From: Gammaproteobacteria bacterium
GTDB lineage: Bacteria; Pseudomonadota; Gammaproteobacteria; HK1
Reading direction: 5' to 3'
Assembly (NCBI GenBank): GCA_020444775.1
Contig: JAGRHX010000076.1
Location: 1 to 14,396, forward strand
DNA: 14,396 bases
Shown: positions 1 through 7,525 of the stretch, one piece after another
Numbering within the stretch: position 1 is the stretch's first letter
Layout: each line of letters opens with the position of its first letter
Notes under the pieces: model-generated
Told to the model about the DNA's origin: nothing
The model's database searches: none
What the model saw: only the letters and a program-made list of their open reading frames with translations
Position numbers and translations under genes: made by a program

Positions 1-533
1 AGGACCTCGCCGAAGTCGCCGATCATGATATTCGCGGGTTTGATGTCGCGGTGGATGTATCCGGCCTCGTGCACACCGTGCAGACCGTCGACGATCGCGA
101 CCAGCATGCGTTTCAGCCAGCGCTCGCTCAGCGTGCCACCGGCCGGCAGATAGTCGGCGAAGCTCACGCCCTTCTCGTAGCTCATCACCATGTACGCGGT
201 GCCGTTGGTGACGAACACCTCGTGGACGAAGACGATGTTGGGGTGGTCGAAGCGGGCCAGCGTCTCACCTTCGGCGATGAAGCGGCGCAGCCCCCAGGCA
301 TAGTCCTCGCGGCGATTCTCGGTGATCGGACAGACGGTGCTGTCGGTCTGGCGCATGGCCAGTTCGCTCGGCAGGTACTCCTTGATGGCGACCGCCAGAT
401 CGCGTGCCTGATCGTGGGCCAGATAGGTGATACCGAAGCCACCCTGGCCGAGCACGCCGTCGATGGTGAAGCTGCGCAGCCTGTAGCCCGGCGCCAGCGC
501 CTGGCGACTGGGACCGACCGGCACGGGCTGCAT
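1..533 (-). CDS. Ser/Thr protein kinase, N-terminal part (runs off left edge)
   Basis: The 177 visible residues form the N-lobe and start of the C-lobe of a Hanks-type protein kinase, which transfers phosphate from ATP to Ser/Thr. Visible motifs are the glycine-rich loop GQGGFGITYLA (about 29-39), the ATP lysine in VAIKEYLP (K51), a likely alpha-C glutamate (E88) in a stretch leading to HPNIV, and the catalytic loop HRDIKPANIM (161-170, base D163). The DFG in IGDFGEV (171-177) is probably not the Mg-binding DFG. It sits right after the catalytic loop, and related kinases carry the true DFG/DWG a few residues later, beyond the edge. The start is ATG at 533-531; an in-frame GTG at 578-576 would add 15 residues, and neither has a clear ribosome site. 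The substrate is unknown. It lies 168 bases downstream of pcaG on the same strand, so co-transcription is possible but unproven. Confidence 0.88.
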   Translation of the reverse strand, partial: MQPVPVGPSRQALAPGYRLRSFTIDGVLGQGGFGITYLAHDQARDLAVAIKEYLPSELAMRQTDSTVCPITENRREDYAWGLRRFIAEGETLARFDHPNIVFVHEVFVTNGTAYMVMSYEKGVSFADYLPAGGTLSERWLKRMLVAIVDGLHGVHEAGYIHRDIKPANIMIGDFGEV

Positions 534-700
534 GACGGCGGATTCGGCGGATGGGATACGACGTGTCTTGAGCTGCACGTGTCGGGGCCGGGCGGTGGAG
601 ACGGACAATCTATCGGCGTCCCCGGCGTCGCGATTGAACGACCGTGCTCACATTCCGGTGGGTCGGTCCGCGCCGGGTCGAGCGGCGGACGCCACGACGG

Positions 701-1303
701 TCACACCTCGAAGAACACCGTCTCCTGCTCGCCGCCGAGGTGGATGTCGATCTCATAGCTGGTCGCGGCAGCCGGATCCGGCGCGGCGACGGCGCACAAG
801 CCGGCACGGCGTGCCTGGGGCACCTGGCCGAGCACCGGGTCCTGCTGGTTGGCGGCTGTCTCGTCGGCGAAATAGATCCGTGTGAAGGCGTGATTGAGCA
901 TGCCGCGGGCGAACAGCGTGACGCTCAGATGTGGGGCCTGCGGCGCGTTGCCCGGGCCAGCGACAGGGCCGGGCTTCACCGTGTGGATCTCGAAGCGGCC
1001 GCGGTCGTCGGTGGCGCAGCGCGCGAAGCCCCTGAAACCGTCGGCATCGCCGCCACCTACCGCCTGAGCGGTGTGCTCACCGTGACAGTCGGCCTGCCAG
1101 ATCTCGAGCAACGCGTCCGGGACCGCGGCGCCCTGCGCGTCCAGGACCCGTCCGCGAATGACCACCGCACGACCCTCGGCGTGTGGGCCGGCGACCCGAT
1201 TGTCGGCAATGCCGTCGTGGCCGTAACGCTCGGGCACCAGGCCGTAGGCGAAGAACGGACCTACCGTCTGGGAAGGGGTTTGCTTGAACGTGGGCTTGGA
1301 CAA
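701..1303 (-). CDS. pcaG: Protocatechuate 3,4-dioxygenase, alpha subunit
   Basis: This is the non-catalytic alpha subunit of the intradiol ring-cleaving enzyme that turns protocatechuate into beta-carboxy-cis,cis-muconate in the cytoplasm (beta-ketoadipate pathway). At 200 aa it has the usual family length. It shows the typical N-terminal TPSQTVGPFFAYGL motif (10-22), the intradiol-fold core around VPDALLEIWQAD (61-72), PHLSVTLFARG (124-134) and the terminal YEIDIHLGGEQETVFFEV. It lacks the Tyr/His iron ligands present in the partner subunit, as expected for alpha. The start is TTG at 1303-1301, chosen because GAGG lies about 9 bases upstream and the protein begins SKPTFKQTPSQT as in relatives. 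It follows pcaH with a gap of 73 bases on the same strand, so the two are almost certainly one operon. Confidence 0.95.
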   Translation of the reverse strand: MSKPTFKQTPSQTVGPFFAYGLVPERYGHDGIADNRVAGPHAEGRAVVIRGRVLDAQGAAVPDALLEIWQADCHGEHTAQAVGGGDADGFRGFARCATDDRGRFEIHTVKPGPVAGPGNAPQAPHLSVTLFARGMLNHAFTRIYFADETAANQQDPVLGQVPQARRAGLCAVAAPDPAAATSYEIDIHLGGEQETVFFEV

Positions 1304-1376
1304 CGGTGCTCACCTCGGCGGAGTCTGCTGTGAAGTCTGTCTTGTGGAGGTTGTGTAGAGGCCGGACCGCGTGCGC

Positions 1377-2075
1377 TCAGCCGCGCATGACCATGTCGAA
1401 CTCGTAGCCCAGCGCGACACCGGATACGGTATGCTCGAAGCTGAACGAGGCGACCATGCGCTGGCGTGCCTCGGGGTCTTCGACGCTGTTGTAGATGGGG
1501 TCATGCGGCAGCAAGGGATCGCCGGGAAAGTACATCTGCGTGACCAGCCGCGACAGCATGCTGTGGCCGAATACCGAGAAGTGCAGATGCGCCGGACGCC
1601 AGGCGTTCTCGTGATTGCCCCAGGGGTAGGCCCCCGGGCGTATGGTGGTGAAGGTATAGCGACCATGGGCGTCGCTCAAGCAGCGACCCGCGCCGAGGAA
1701 ATTCGGGTCCAGCGGGGCATCGTGCTGATCGACCAGGTGCACGTAGCGCCCGGCCGCATTAGCTTGCCACAGCTCGACCAGCGCGCCGGCGATCGGCCTC
1801 CCGGCATCGTCGAGGATGCGACCGGTGACGATGATCCGTTCGCCTACAGGCTCACCGTTACGCCGCGAGTTGCGGGTCAGATCCGGCCCGAGCGAGCCGA
1901 TGATGGCTGCGTCGAAACGTGGCCCGGTCTGCTCCGAGACCGTCTGTGGGATGCGCACCAGAGCCATGGCCGGGTCGCGCGTGGCGCTGGATCGGTAGCC
2001 GGCGTAGCGTGGGGTCGCGGTCGCGCTCCAATCACGGTTGCTGATCTTTGCGCTCGCGGGCTTGTCGCTGTTCAT
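1377..2075 (-). CDS. pcaH: Protocatechuate 3,4-dioxygenase, beta (iron-binding) subunit
   Basis: This is the catalytic Fe(III)-binding beta subunit of protocatechuate 3,4-dioxygenase. All four ligands known for the family are in place: Tyr111 (GRYVHLVDQHDAPLDPNFLG), Tyr150 in PGAYPWGNH, and His163/His165 in WRPAHLHFSVFG. The intradiol signature region around IIVTGRILDDAGRPIAGALVEL (81-102) is also clear. The ATG at 2075-2073 gives 232 aa, close to the normal length, with GGAA about 10 bases upstream. The frame stays open upstream to 2309, but those extra 78 residues are Arg/Ala-rich and unlike family members, so they were not used. It is the first gene of the pcaHG pair. No LysR-type pca regulator or other pca genes are visible nearby, so control must come from elsewhere or from the divergent region at 2076-2383. 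Confidence 0.96.
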   Translation of the reverse strand: MNSDKPASAKISNRDWSATATPRYAGYRSSATRDPAMALVRIPQTVSEQTGPRFDAAIIGSLGPDLTRNSRRNGEPVGERIIVTGRILDDAGRPIAGALVELWQANAAGRYVHLVDQHDAPLDPNFLGAGRCLSDAHGRYTFTTIRPGAYPWGNHENAWRPAHLHFSVFGHSMLSRLVTQMYFPGDPLLPHDPIYNSVEDPEARQRMVASFSFEHTVSGVALGYEFDMVMRG

Positions 2076-2383
2076 GGCTAGAGGTTTCCAGATTTGATGC
2101 GGAGCACGCCCGAAACCACGCAAGGCGGCTCGTGGTGCCACGTCGTGAGATGTGCGCGGATGATCCGTGCCGGGTTGCATGACCCGCATGATGCCTGGGT
2201 GTTCGCGGCGCTCACAAGCCTTCAGCCAGGCCCTGGCCAGGGGCCGGGCAAGACGCCACGGCCCCCAAGCGCGGTGGGCATGCTCGGCACCGCGAGTCGG
2301 GCCAGACAACTACCACCGGATTGCGGCGCGCAGCAGGGCAGAGGGTGTGATGCTTCGATGCACAGGTCTCGGACCGGCCGCGC
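2076..2383. other. Divergent intergenic region between pcaH and the C13 peptidase gene
   Basis: This 308-base gap must hold the promoters for pcaH (minus) and the peptidase gene (plus). I see no convincing sigma-70 promoter. A short inverted repeat, CGGGT/ACCCG (2171-2175 and 2182-2186, 6-base spacer), and a 10-base palindrome CCTGGCCAGG near 2229 are present, but neither matches a known pca operator. Open frames crossing it are GC-rich shadows without family resemblance. Confidence 0.4.
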
Positions 2384-3889
2384 ATGATCCGGGTCCTGGC
2401 ATCGATACTTCGCGAGCTGCGCCATGGCGCGTGTCTGGCCTTCGGCCTCGGCCGCGAGCCTGTATCCGGCGCGGAGCGGGCCCAGGCGGGCGCTGGTCTA
2501 CCCGGGGCGGTGGCCCTGCTGCTGCTCGTGGAGCTGCTCGTCGAACGTCTGTGGACCAGCGGGCCGGTCACCTTGAGCCTGTACGGCGTGCAGTCCGGCG
2601 CCGCGCGCATGCTGTTGTTGCTGCTCGCGCTGGTGCTCTGCGCGCGCATCCTCGGTCCGGCAACGCCGGCCGGAAAAGGTGCTCCGGCCCCGAGCCGGCG
2701 GGCCAGCGATCTGAGCCCCGTGGTCTACGCGCTGTGCCTGATGGTGCCGCTGCACGCACTGGTGTCGCTGTGGGTCCTCGAACGGCTGTTGCCGGCCAGT
2801 GGACACGATTCGTCGCTGGCCGAATCGGTGGCCTGGGGCCTGTACCTGTTGCTCGTGGCCTGGACGCTGCTGGTGGTCTGGTGGCAAGGCCGACCGCCGC
2901 CGGCCTTGACCCACCCGGGCGTGGCGCGCCGTCTGCTGGCAAGCCTGGTGTTCGGCGTGCTGTTGTATGGCGTGCCGTTGAGCCTGCCCAAGGACGCGGT
3001 CTGGGTCGAGCCGCAGACGCAAGCTCAGGCCGAGGTCGAACCGGTCGTGGCCGACATCGAAGCGATCTACTACGCCCAGCCGGCACGCGTGGCGCACGCT
3101 CTGGGGGATCTGCGGGCGCAGACGCCGGGTCTGACCGACGTGTACTTCATCGGCTTCGCCAACGATGCGAACGCCTCGGTGTTCCTACGGGACGTCCGCC
3201 TGGCGGCCACGGTCATCGACGCGCGGCTGGATACCGCCGGGCGCAGCGTGTTGCTGGTCAATCACCCCAGCACCGTCGACCAGCTGCCGCTGGCCAATGC
3301 TCCGAACCTGCGTGCGGTGCTCGCCGGTCTGGGCGCGCGCATGGACCCGCACGAGGACGTGCTGTTTGTGTATCTGACCTCGCACGGTAGCGCGGACGGC
3401 TATATAGGGGCGCGCTTCGGCGCGCTCCGCCCGAACGATCTGAGCGCCGCGCAGCTGCGCGAGATGCTCGATGCCAGCGGCATCCGCTGGCGGGTGGTGA
3501 TCGTCTCGGCCTGCTTCTCCGGGAGCTTCATCGAGCCGCTGGCGGATCCCTACACCCTGGTGCTGAGCGCGGCCGCCAAGGACCGTAGCTCGTTCGGTTG
3601 TGGCGACGAGTTCGAGGTCACGTATTTTGCCGAGCATCTGTTCCAGGACGCGCTCGCCCGGGGCGGGTCGCTGCTCGATGCCTTCGAGCGGGCACGCGCC
3701 AGCTTGAGCGCGCGGGAGCAGGCCGAAGGCCAGATCCCGTCGCTGCCGCAGCGCTTTGTCGGTGAGCAGATGCGCGACAAGCTACGCAGTCTGCGCTGGC
3801 GCGATCCCGACGCCGGGCGTCCGCGTCCGGGCACGGAACAGGTATCGAGCACGCCGCGGCCCGAACCGCGCCCGGACGGCGACGGCTGA
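2384..3889 (+). CDS. Membrane-anchored C13-family (legumain-like) cysteine peptidase
   Basis: This 501-aa protein has two parts. Residues 1-205 hold about five hydrophobic segments (roughly 41-56, 74-90, 111-130, 148-167, 185-203). Basic residues cluster in the N-terminus and in the loops at 87-108 and 168-183, which predicts N-in and a periplasmic C-terminal half. Residues about 225-470 resemble the peptidase C13 domain (legumain and GPI8 clan, caspase-like fold). The beta-strand DVLFVYLTSHGS gives catalytic His334, and VVIVSACFSGSF gives catalytic Cys377. The end (471-501) is a Pro/Arg-rich, probably disordered tail. The substrate is unknown; related bacterial proteins are usually annotated only as C13 family peptidase. 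The ATG at 2384 is the first plausible start and has no strong ribosome site. The gene stands alone, divergent from pcaH. Confidence 0.85.
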   Translation: MIRVLASILRELRHGACLAFGLGREPVSGAERAQAGAGLPGAVALLLLVELLVERLWTSGPVTLSLYGVQSGAARMLLLLLALVLCARILGPATPAGKGAPAPSRRASDLSPVVYALCLMVPLHALVSLWVLERLLPASGHDSSLAESVAWGLYLLLVAWTLLVVWWQGRPPPALTHPGVARRLLASLVFGVLLYGVPLSLPKDAVWVEPQTQAQAEVEPVVADIEAIYYAQPARVAHALGDLRAQTPGLTDVYFIGFANDANASVFLRDVRLAATVIDARLDTAGRSVLLVNHPSTVDQLPLANAPNLRAVLAGLGARMDPHEDVLFVYLTSHGSADGYIGARFGALRPNDLSAAQLREMLDASGIRWRVVIVSACFSGSFIEPLADPYTLVLSAAAKDRSSFGCGDEFEVTYFAEHLFQDALARGGSLLDAFERARASLSAREQAEGQIPSLPQRFVGEQMRDKLRSLRWRDPDAGRPRPGTEQVSSTPRPEPRPDGDG

Positions 3890-3899
3890 GACGTCGCCG
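3877..3899 (+). terminator. Hairpin over the stop codon of the C13 peptidase gene
   Basis: A perfect 8-bp inverted repeat, CGGCGACG (3877-3884) and CGTCGCCG (3892-3899), encloses a 7-base loop that contains the TGA stop (3887-3889). It is GC-rich, but no T-run follows, so it is only a weak candidate for an intrinsic terminator. It may instead protect the 3' end or act on termination of translation. Confidence 0.35.
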
Positions 3900-4051
3900 G
3901 GCTCAGGCGCGCTGCCCGCCTCAGGATCCCTTGCCGCGACGGAGGGCGTATCCTGTCGCTCTTCGTCAGCCCGAGCCGGTGTCGCGTGACCGGCGACATG
4001 CGTCGCGGTCGTAGTGTCGGGCAGCACCGGTACGTTTTCAGGAAATCAGCA

Positions 4052-5173
4052 TTGGAAACAGTCGAATGCATCGTCGTCGGGGCCGGTGTGGTCGGCCTCG
4101 CCATTGCCCGGGCTCTGGCACGGGCGGGACGGGAGGTCATCGTGTTGGAAGCCGAGGACGCCATCGGCACCCAGGTGAGCTCGCGCAATTCCGGTGTCAT
4201 TCATGCCGGAATCTACTATCCACAGGACAGCGTGCGGGCACGAGTCTGCGTGCGTGGCAAGCGCATGCTCTATGACTTCTGTGCCGAGCACGGCGTCCAT
4301 CATCAGCGTATCGGCAAGCTGATCGTGGCCAACGACGTGTCGCAGCTCGAAGCCCTGGACGCGCTCAAGGTCAAGGCCGAGCTCAACGGCGTGAACGACC
4401 TGCGGCGCTTGCAGCCTGCCGAGGCCGAGGCGCTGGAGCCGAGCCTGAGCATTGCCGGGGCATTGCTATCCCCCTCGACCGGCATCATCGACGTGCACGA
4501 GCTGATGCTCGCCTACCAGGGCGATGCCGAGGCGCACGGGGCGATGGTGGTGTTGAATACCCCCTGTCTGGGTGGCGAGCTGCGCGATGGCGCGATCATC
4601 GTCGATACGGGGGGCGAGGAGGCCATGCGCCTGCAGTGCCGGGTCCTGGTCAACGCCGCCGGTCTGGGCGCGCAGCGTGTCGCCAGCGGTCTGCGGGGAT
4701 TCGAGCCGACACTGATCCCACCGTTGTACCCGGCCAAGGGCAATTACTTCGGTCTGAATGGTCGCTCGCCGTTCTCACACCTCATCTACCCGATGCCCGA
4801 TGGCGCCTGGCTCGGTGTGCACGTGACGCTGGACCTGGGTGGGCGCTGTCGATTCGGTCCCGATCTGCACTGGGTGGACGACCTCGACTACGACGTCGAC
4901 ATGGACCAGATGGACGCCTTCTATGCCTCGATACGTCGCTGGTGGCCGGAGCTGCCCGACGGCGCCTTGTATCCTGACTACAGTGGCATCCGTCCGAAGC
5001 TCTATCCGCGTGGCGAGACCGCCAGCGATTTCATGATTCAGACCGACGCGATACACGGCGTGCCGGGTCTGGTGAACCTGTTCGGTATCGAGTCGCCGGG
5101 CATCACCTCGTCCATGGCGATTGCCGAAGACCTCCGCAACCATCTGACACCCCATCTGGCATCCAAGGTGTAG
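4052..5173 (+). CDS. FAD-dependent oxidoreductase, L-2-hydroxyglutarate oxidase-like (DAO family)
   Basis: This 373-aa flavoprotein belongs to the DAO superfamily. It has an N-terminal dinucleotide-binding fold (VVGAGVVGLAIARALA, 8-23; acidic E33 ending beta-2), the motif SSRNSGVIHAGIYY (43-56) that is nearly diagnostic of L2HGDH/LhgO-type enzymes, a second FAD contact LVNAAGLGA (199-207), and the C-terminal GIRPKL (312-317) and GIESPGITSSMAIAE (345-359). Such enzymes oxidise a 2-hydroxyacid or related C-H substrate and pass electrons to a quinone or to oxygen. The exact substrate here is uncertain. The TTG at 4052 was chosen because AGGA lies about 8 bases upstream and the protein then starts METVEC, as in homologs. 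An ATG at 3986 would add 22 atypical residues. It ends 2 bases before the TusA-like gene, so the pairing hints at a sulfur-containing substrate (inference). Confidence 0.85.
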   Translation: METVECIVVGAGVVGLAIARALARAGREVIVLEAEDAIGTQVSSRNSGVIHAGIYYPQDSVRARVCVRGKRMLYDFCAEHGVHHQRIGKLIVANDVSQLEALDALKVKAELNGVNDLRRLQPAEAEALEPSLSIAGALLSPSTGIIDVHELMLAYQGDAEAHGAMVVLNTPCLGGELRDGAIIVDTGGEEAMRLQCRVLVNAAGLGAQRVASGLRGFEPTLIPPLYPAKGNYFGLNGRSPFSHLIYPMPDGAWLGVHVTLDLGGRCRFGPDLHWVDDLDYDVDMDQMDAFYASIRRWWPELPDGALYPDYSGIRPKLYPRGETASDFMIQTDAIHGVPGLVNLFGIESPGITSSMAIAEDLRNHLTPHLASKV

Positions 5174-5175
5174 TC

Positions 5176-5472
5176 ATGAGCCGCCGGCCCCCCTCATCGG
5201 ACGACCCGCCAGCGCCGAGCGGCGCCGACAGCCCCGCGAGCGTCGAGGTCGACCAGACCCTGGACGTCCGTTCGCTGATGTGTCCGATGCCGGTGCTGAA
5301 GGCGAAGGTGGCGTTGGCTGATCTCGCCGCGGGGCAGGTCCTGCGAGTGCTGGCCACCGATCCGCATTCCGTGGCCGACTTCGAGGCTTTTTGCGACAAG
5401 ACCGGCCATGAGCTCCTTTCGAGCCGGCAGAACGACGATGTGTTCGAGTTCATCTTGAGGAGACACGCGTGA
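5176..5472 (+). CDS. TusA/SirA-like sulfur carrier protein
   Basis: This 98-aa protein belongs to the TusA family, small cytoplasmic proteins that carry sulfur as a persulfide on one cysteine. Residues 28-98 form the domain, with the key motif RSLMCPMPVLK (active Cys36, followed by the usual CPxPxLK) and the later DPHSVADFEAFCDKTGHELL typical of the fold. A second cysteine is C73. The first 25 or so residues are Pro/Ser/Asp-rich and probably disordered, which is longer than in classical TusA. The ATG at 5176 comes 2 bases after the stop of the FAD oxidoreductase, with GGTG just upstream. The end overlaps the next start codon by 4 bases (GTGA), so translation of all three genes is likely coupled. 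Its position before a C-S lyase suggests it accepts sulfur released by that enzyme (inference). Confidence 0.92.
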   Translation: MSRRPPSSDDPPAPSGADSPASVEVDQTLDVRSLMCPMPVLKAKVALADLAAGQVLRVLATDPHSVADFEAFCDKTGHELLSSRQNDDVFEFILRRHA

Positions 5473-6701
5473 GCAACAGCAATCAATCGGGCAGTGGCGC
5501 CGACTGGCCCAGCAACAGCCCCGCTTCACGGCCGGTCATACGCACCCCGGGTGATGGCAGCATTGCCGCGCTGCGCCGCAAGCATGGCGGCAAGTGGAAT
5601 CGCTACGGGTCGGAGGTGTTGCCGGCCTGGGTGGCGGACATGGACTTCGAGCTCGCCGAGCCGTTGCGCGTGTATCTGGAGGAACGGATCGAAGCCCACG
5701 ATCTGGGCTATCCGATGAAGGCCGCGGACGACCCATTGCCGGCGGTGTTCTGCGATCGCATGCAATCGCGCTATGGGTGGCAGCCCGATGTCGATGGTGT
5801 GGAGGTGATCATCGATGTGGTGCAGGGCATCTATGTGCTGCTGCACACCCTGACCGAGCCGGGCGAGGGCGCGATCATCCAGACCCCCATATACCCGCCG
5901 TTCTTGAGCTCGGTTCGCGAGACCGGGCGGCGTGGCGATCTGAATCCGTTACGACGACTCGACGACCGCTGGGAGATCGACTTCGAACATCTGCGCTCGG
6001 TGATCAAACCCGACACGCGCTGGTTGTTCCTGTGCAATCCGCACAACCCCAGCGGCCGGGTCTTCACGCGCGATGAGCTGGAAGCCCTGGCCGAGATCGT
6101 CCTCGAGCACGATCTGAAGGTGCTGGCCGATGAGATCCACGCCGATCTGGTGTTCGACGGTCGCCGACACATCCCCTTTGCCAGCCTGTCCGCCGAGATT
6201 GCCCGGCGCACCGTCACCATGACCTCGACGACCAAATCGTTCAACACCGCCGGGCTGCGCTGTGCCATCGCGCACTTCGGCGACCCGGCCCTGAAAGCAC
6301 GCTTCAACAGCCTGCCGGCACGCATTCGTGGTGGCCTGTCGACCTTTGGCGTGGCCTTGACGCGGATCGCCTGGCAACACTGCGACGACTGGCAGCAGGC
6401 GGTGCTGCAGACCCTGCAGGACAATCGCGATTTGCTGGCTCGCACCTTGAAGCGTGACTTTCCCGAGGTGCATTACATCCTCCAGGAAGGCACCTATCTC
6501 GCCTGGCTGGACTGCAACGCCGCCGGGCTCGGTGAGGATCCCGCCAGCTTCTTCCTGCGCGAGGCCAAGGTGGCCCTGAATCCAGGGCCGGACTTCGGCG
6601 CGCAAGGCGCGGGCTGCGCACGCTTCAACTTCGCCACATCGGCAGCGATCATGACGACCATGCTCGGGCAGATGCGCGCAGCGCTCGACGCACGCGGCTG
6701 A
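5469..6701 (+). CDS. PatB/MalY-family PLP-dependent C-S beta-lyase (aminotransferase class I/II fold)
   Basis: This 410-aa fold-type I PLP enzyme matches the PatB/MalY group, which cleaves the C-S bond of cystathionine, cysteine conjugates or cystine to give pyruvate, ammonia and a thiol or persulfide. Visible features are the N-terminal LPAWVADMDF (51-60), which marks the PatB family, LGYP (79-82), the cofactor loop around NPHNPSGR (190-197), DEIH (221-224, Asp contacting the PLP ring) and the Schiff-base lysine K256 in TSTTKSFNTAGLR. The C-terminal region carries EGTYLAWLD and FNFATS, whose Arg partner binds the carboxylate. The start is GTG at 5469 with a strong GAGGAG six bases upstream, overlapping the TusA stop. 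An extra 20 or so N-terminal residues look disordered. A transaminase role cannot be excluded, but the PatB-like N-terminus favours a lyase. Confidence 0.9.
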   Translation: MSNSNQSGSGADWPSNSPASRPVIRTPGDGSIAALRRKHGGKWNRYGSEVLPAWVADMDFELAEPLRVYLEERIEAHDLGYPMKAADDPLPAVFCDRMQSRYGWQPDVDGVEVIIDVVQGIYVLLHTLTEPGEGAIIQTPIYPPFLSSVRETGRRGDLNPLRRLDDRWEIDFEHLRSVIKPDTRWLFLCNPHNPSGRVFTRDELEALAEIVLEHDLKVLADEIHADLVFDGRRHIPFASLSAEIARRTVTMTSTTKSFNTAGLRCAIAHFGDPALKARFNSLPARIRGGLSTFGVALTRIAWQHCDDWQQAVLQTLQDNRDLLARTLKRDFPEVHYILQEGTYLAWLDCNAAGLGEDPASFFLREAKVALNPGPDFGAQGAGCARFNFATSAAIMTTMLGQMRAALDARG

Positions 6702-6744
6702 GTGGCGGCGGGGCTCAGCCTGGACGCGGGCTCTCCGCCTCATT

Positions 6745-6764
6745 CCCGGGAGCCATTTCCCGGG
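6745..6764. terminator. Candidate bidirectional terminator between convergent genes
   Basis: A perfect 7-bp stem, CCCGGGA (6745-6751) and TCCCGGG (6758-6764), encloses a 6-base loop. It lies in the 75-base gap between the convergent C-S lyase and cold-shock/DUF1294 genes, where a shared terminator is expected. Only a few T residues follow on either strand, so the intrinsic signal is weak. Confidence 0.45.
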
Positions 6765-6776
6765 TATCTTCTGGAT

Positions 6777-7424
6777 TCAGTGTAGGTGCGAGCCTGACAA
6801 CGTGGCGAGCCACGGTGCCAGATGAGCCTTGCCGATCGGCGTGCACAGGACGATGAAGGCGCCGACGTTGATGGCGACGGTCAACCAGAAGACCCGCCGG
6901 AACGAAGCCTTGGCCGACTTGTGCCGCAGATACTGCTGGGCCAGCGCGGCCCCGGGCCAGCCGCCGAGCAACGCCAGCAGATGCAGGGTGCTCTCCGCGG
7001 TGCGCCAGGTGCCGCGTCGGGCAGCGGACTTGTCCGCCATGTAGAACAGAAAGCTCAGCGCGCTCGCGAGCAGATACAGCAAGGGCAGCCAGGCCGGAAT
7101 ACCCCAGAGCACGGCCACCACCACAGCGAGCGCCGCAAAGGCCAGGACCGGTACCAGTGCCGTCGAGTGGGCGCTGGCCGACACCCTGACGGGAGCCGAC
7201 CGGCGCCCTGGTCCCACGCTGCTCAATCGGGCATGCCTTGCCCGTTTGCGGCCCTGAGCGGAGTGCTCCAGCTCATATGAGATCCGGTCCTGAGCCTGCG
7301 GCCGCCGGCTGCCGCGAGGCAATGCCTTGATGTGCAGGAAGACCTCGGCACCGCCGGCCAGCGGTGTGATGAAGCCGAAGCCCCGCTCGTCATTCCATGT
7401 CTTGACGACGCCTTCGTGTCGCAT
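6777..7424 (-). CDS. Cold-shock domain fused to DUF1294 membrane domain
   Basis: This 215-aa protein joins a cold-shock (OB-fold) RNA/DNA-binding domain to a membrane domain. Residues 1-55 carry RNP1-like ERGFGFI (13-19) and RNP2-like VFLHI (28-32). A basic linker follows (58-80). Residues about 90-205 form DUF1294, with hydrophobic segments near 89-108, 112-129, 145-162 and 180-196 and the conserved YMADKSAARRGTWRTAE and LLGGWPGA motifs. The combination is a known bacterial architecture of unknown function; the nucleic-acid domain would sit at the cytoplasmic face. The ATG at 7424-7422 was chosen because the protein then begins MRHEGVVKTW, as cold-shock domains do, with AGCAGG a few bases upstream. 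An open extension to 7526 would run into the CTTACA repeats. It is divergent from the GacA-like gene and may share those sites. Confidence 0.9.
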   Translation of the reverse strand: MRHEGVVKTWNDERGFGFITPLAGGAEVFLHIKALPRGSRRPQAQDRISYELEHSAQGRKRARHARLSSVGPGRRSAPVRVSASAHSTALVPVLAFAALAVVVAVLWGIPAWLPLLYLLASALSFLFYMADKSAARRGTWRTAESTLHLLALLGGWPGAALAQQYLRHKSAKASFRRVFWLTVAINVGAFIVLCTPIGKAHLAPWLATLSGSHLH

Positions 7425-7525
7425 ACGAACCTGCTGTGGAGCTGTCGCGGAGATCGGCAACGATAGCACGGCCCTGGCGCGGTCGGGCACGTCGCGGTCG
7501 TCACGACACAGCGCGCCTGGTTGCA

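Noticed and set aside
2171..2186. CGGGT/ACCCG inverted repeat as a pca operator
   Set aside because: It is only 5 bp and does not match the PcaQ or other pca regulator sites I know.
2076..2309. N-terminal extension of PcaH by 78 residues
   Set aside because: The extension is unlike intradiol dioxygenases; starting at 2075 gives the normal length and has a nearby GGAA ribosome site.
2167..3390. A 407-codon plus-strand frame overlapping the C13 peptidase gene
   Set aside because: It is Gly/Arg/Ala-rich with no motifs, while the overlapping frame has membrane segments and intact catalytic His and Cys motifs.
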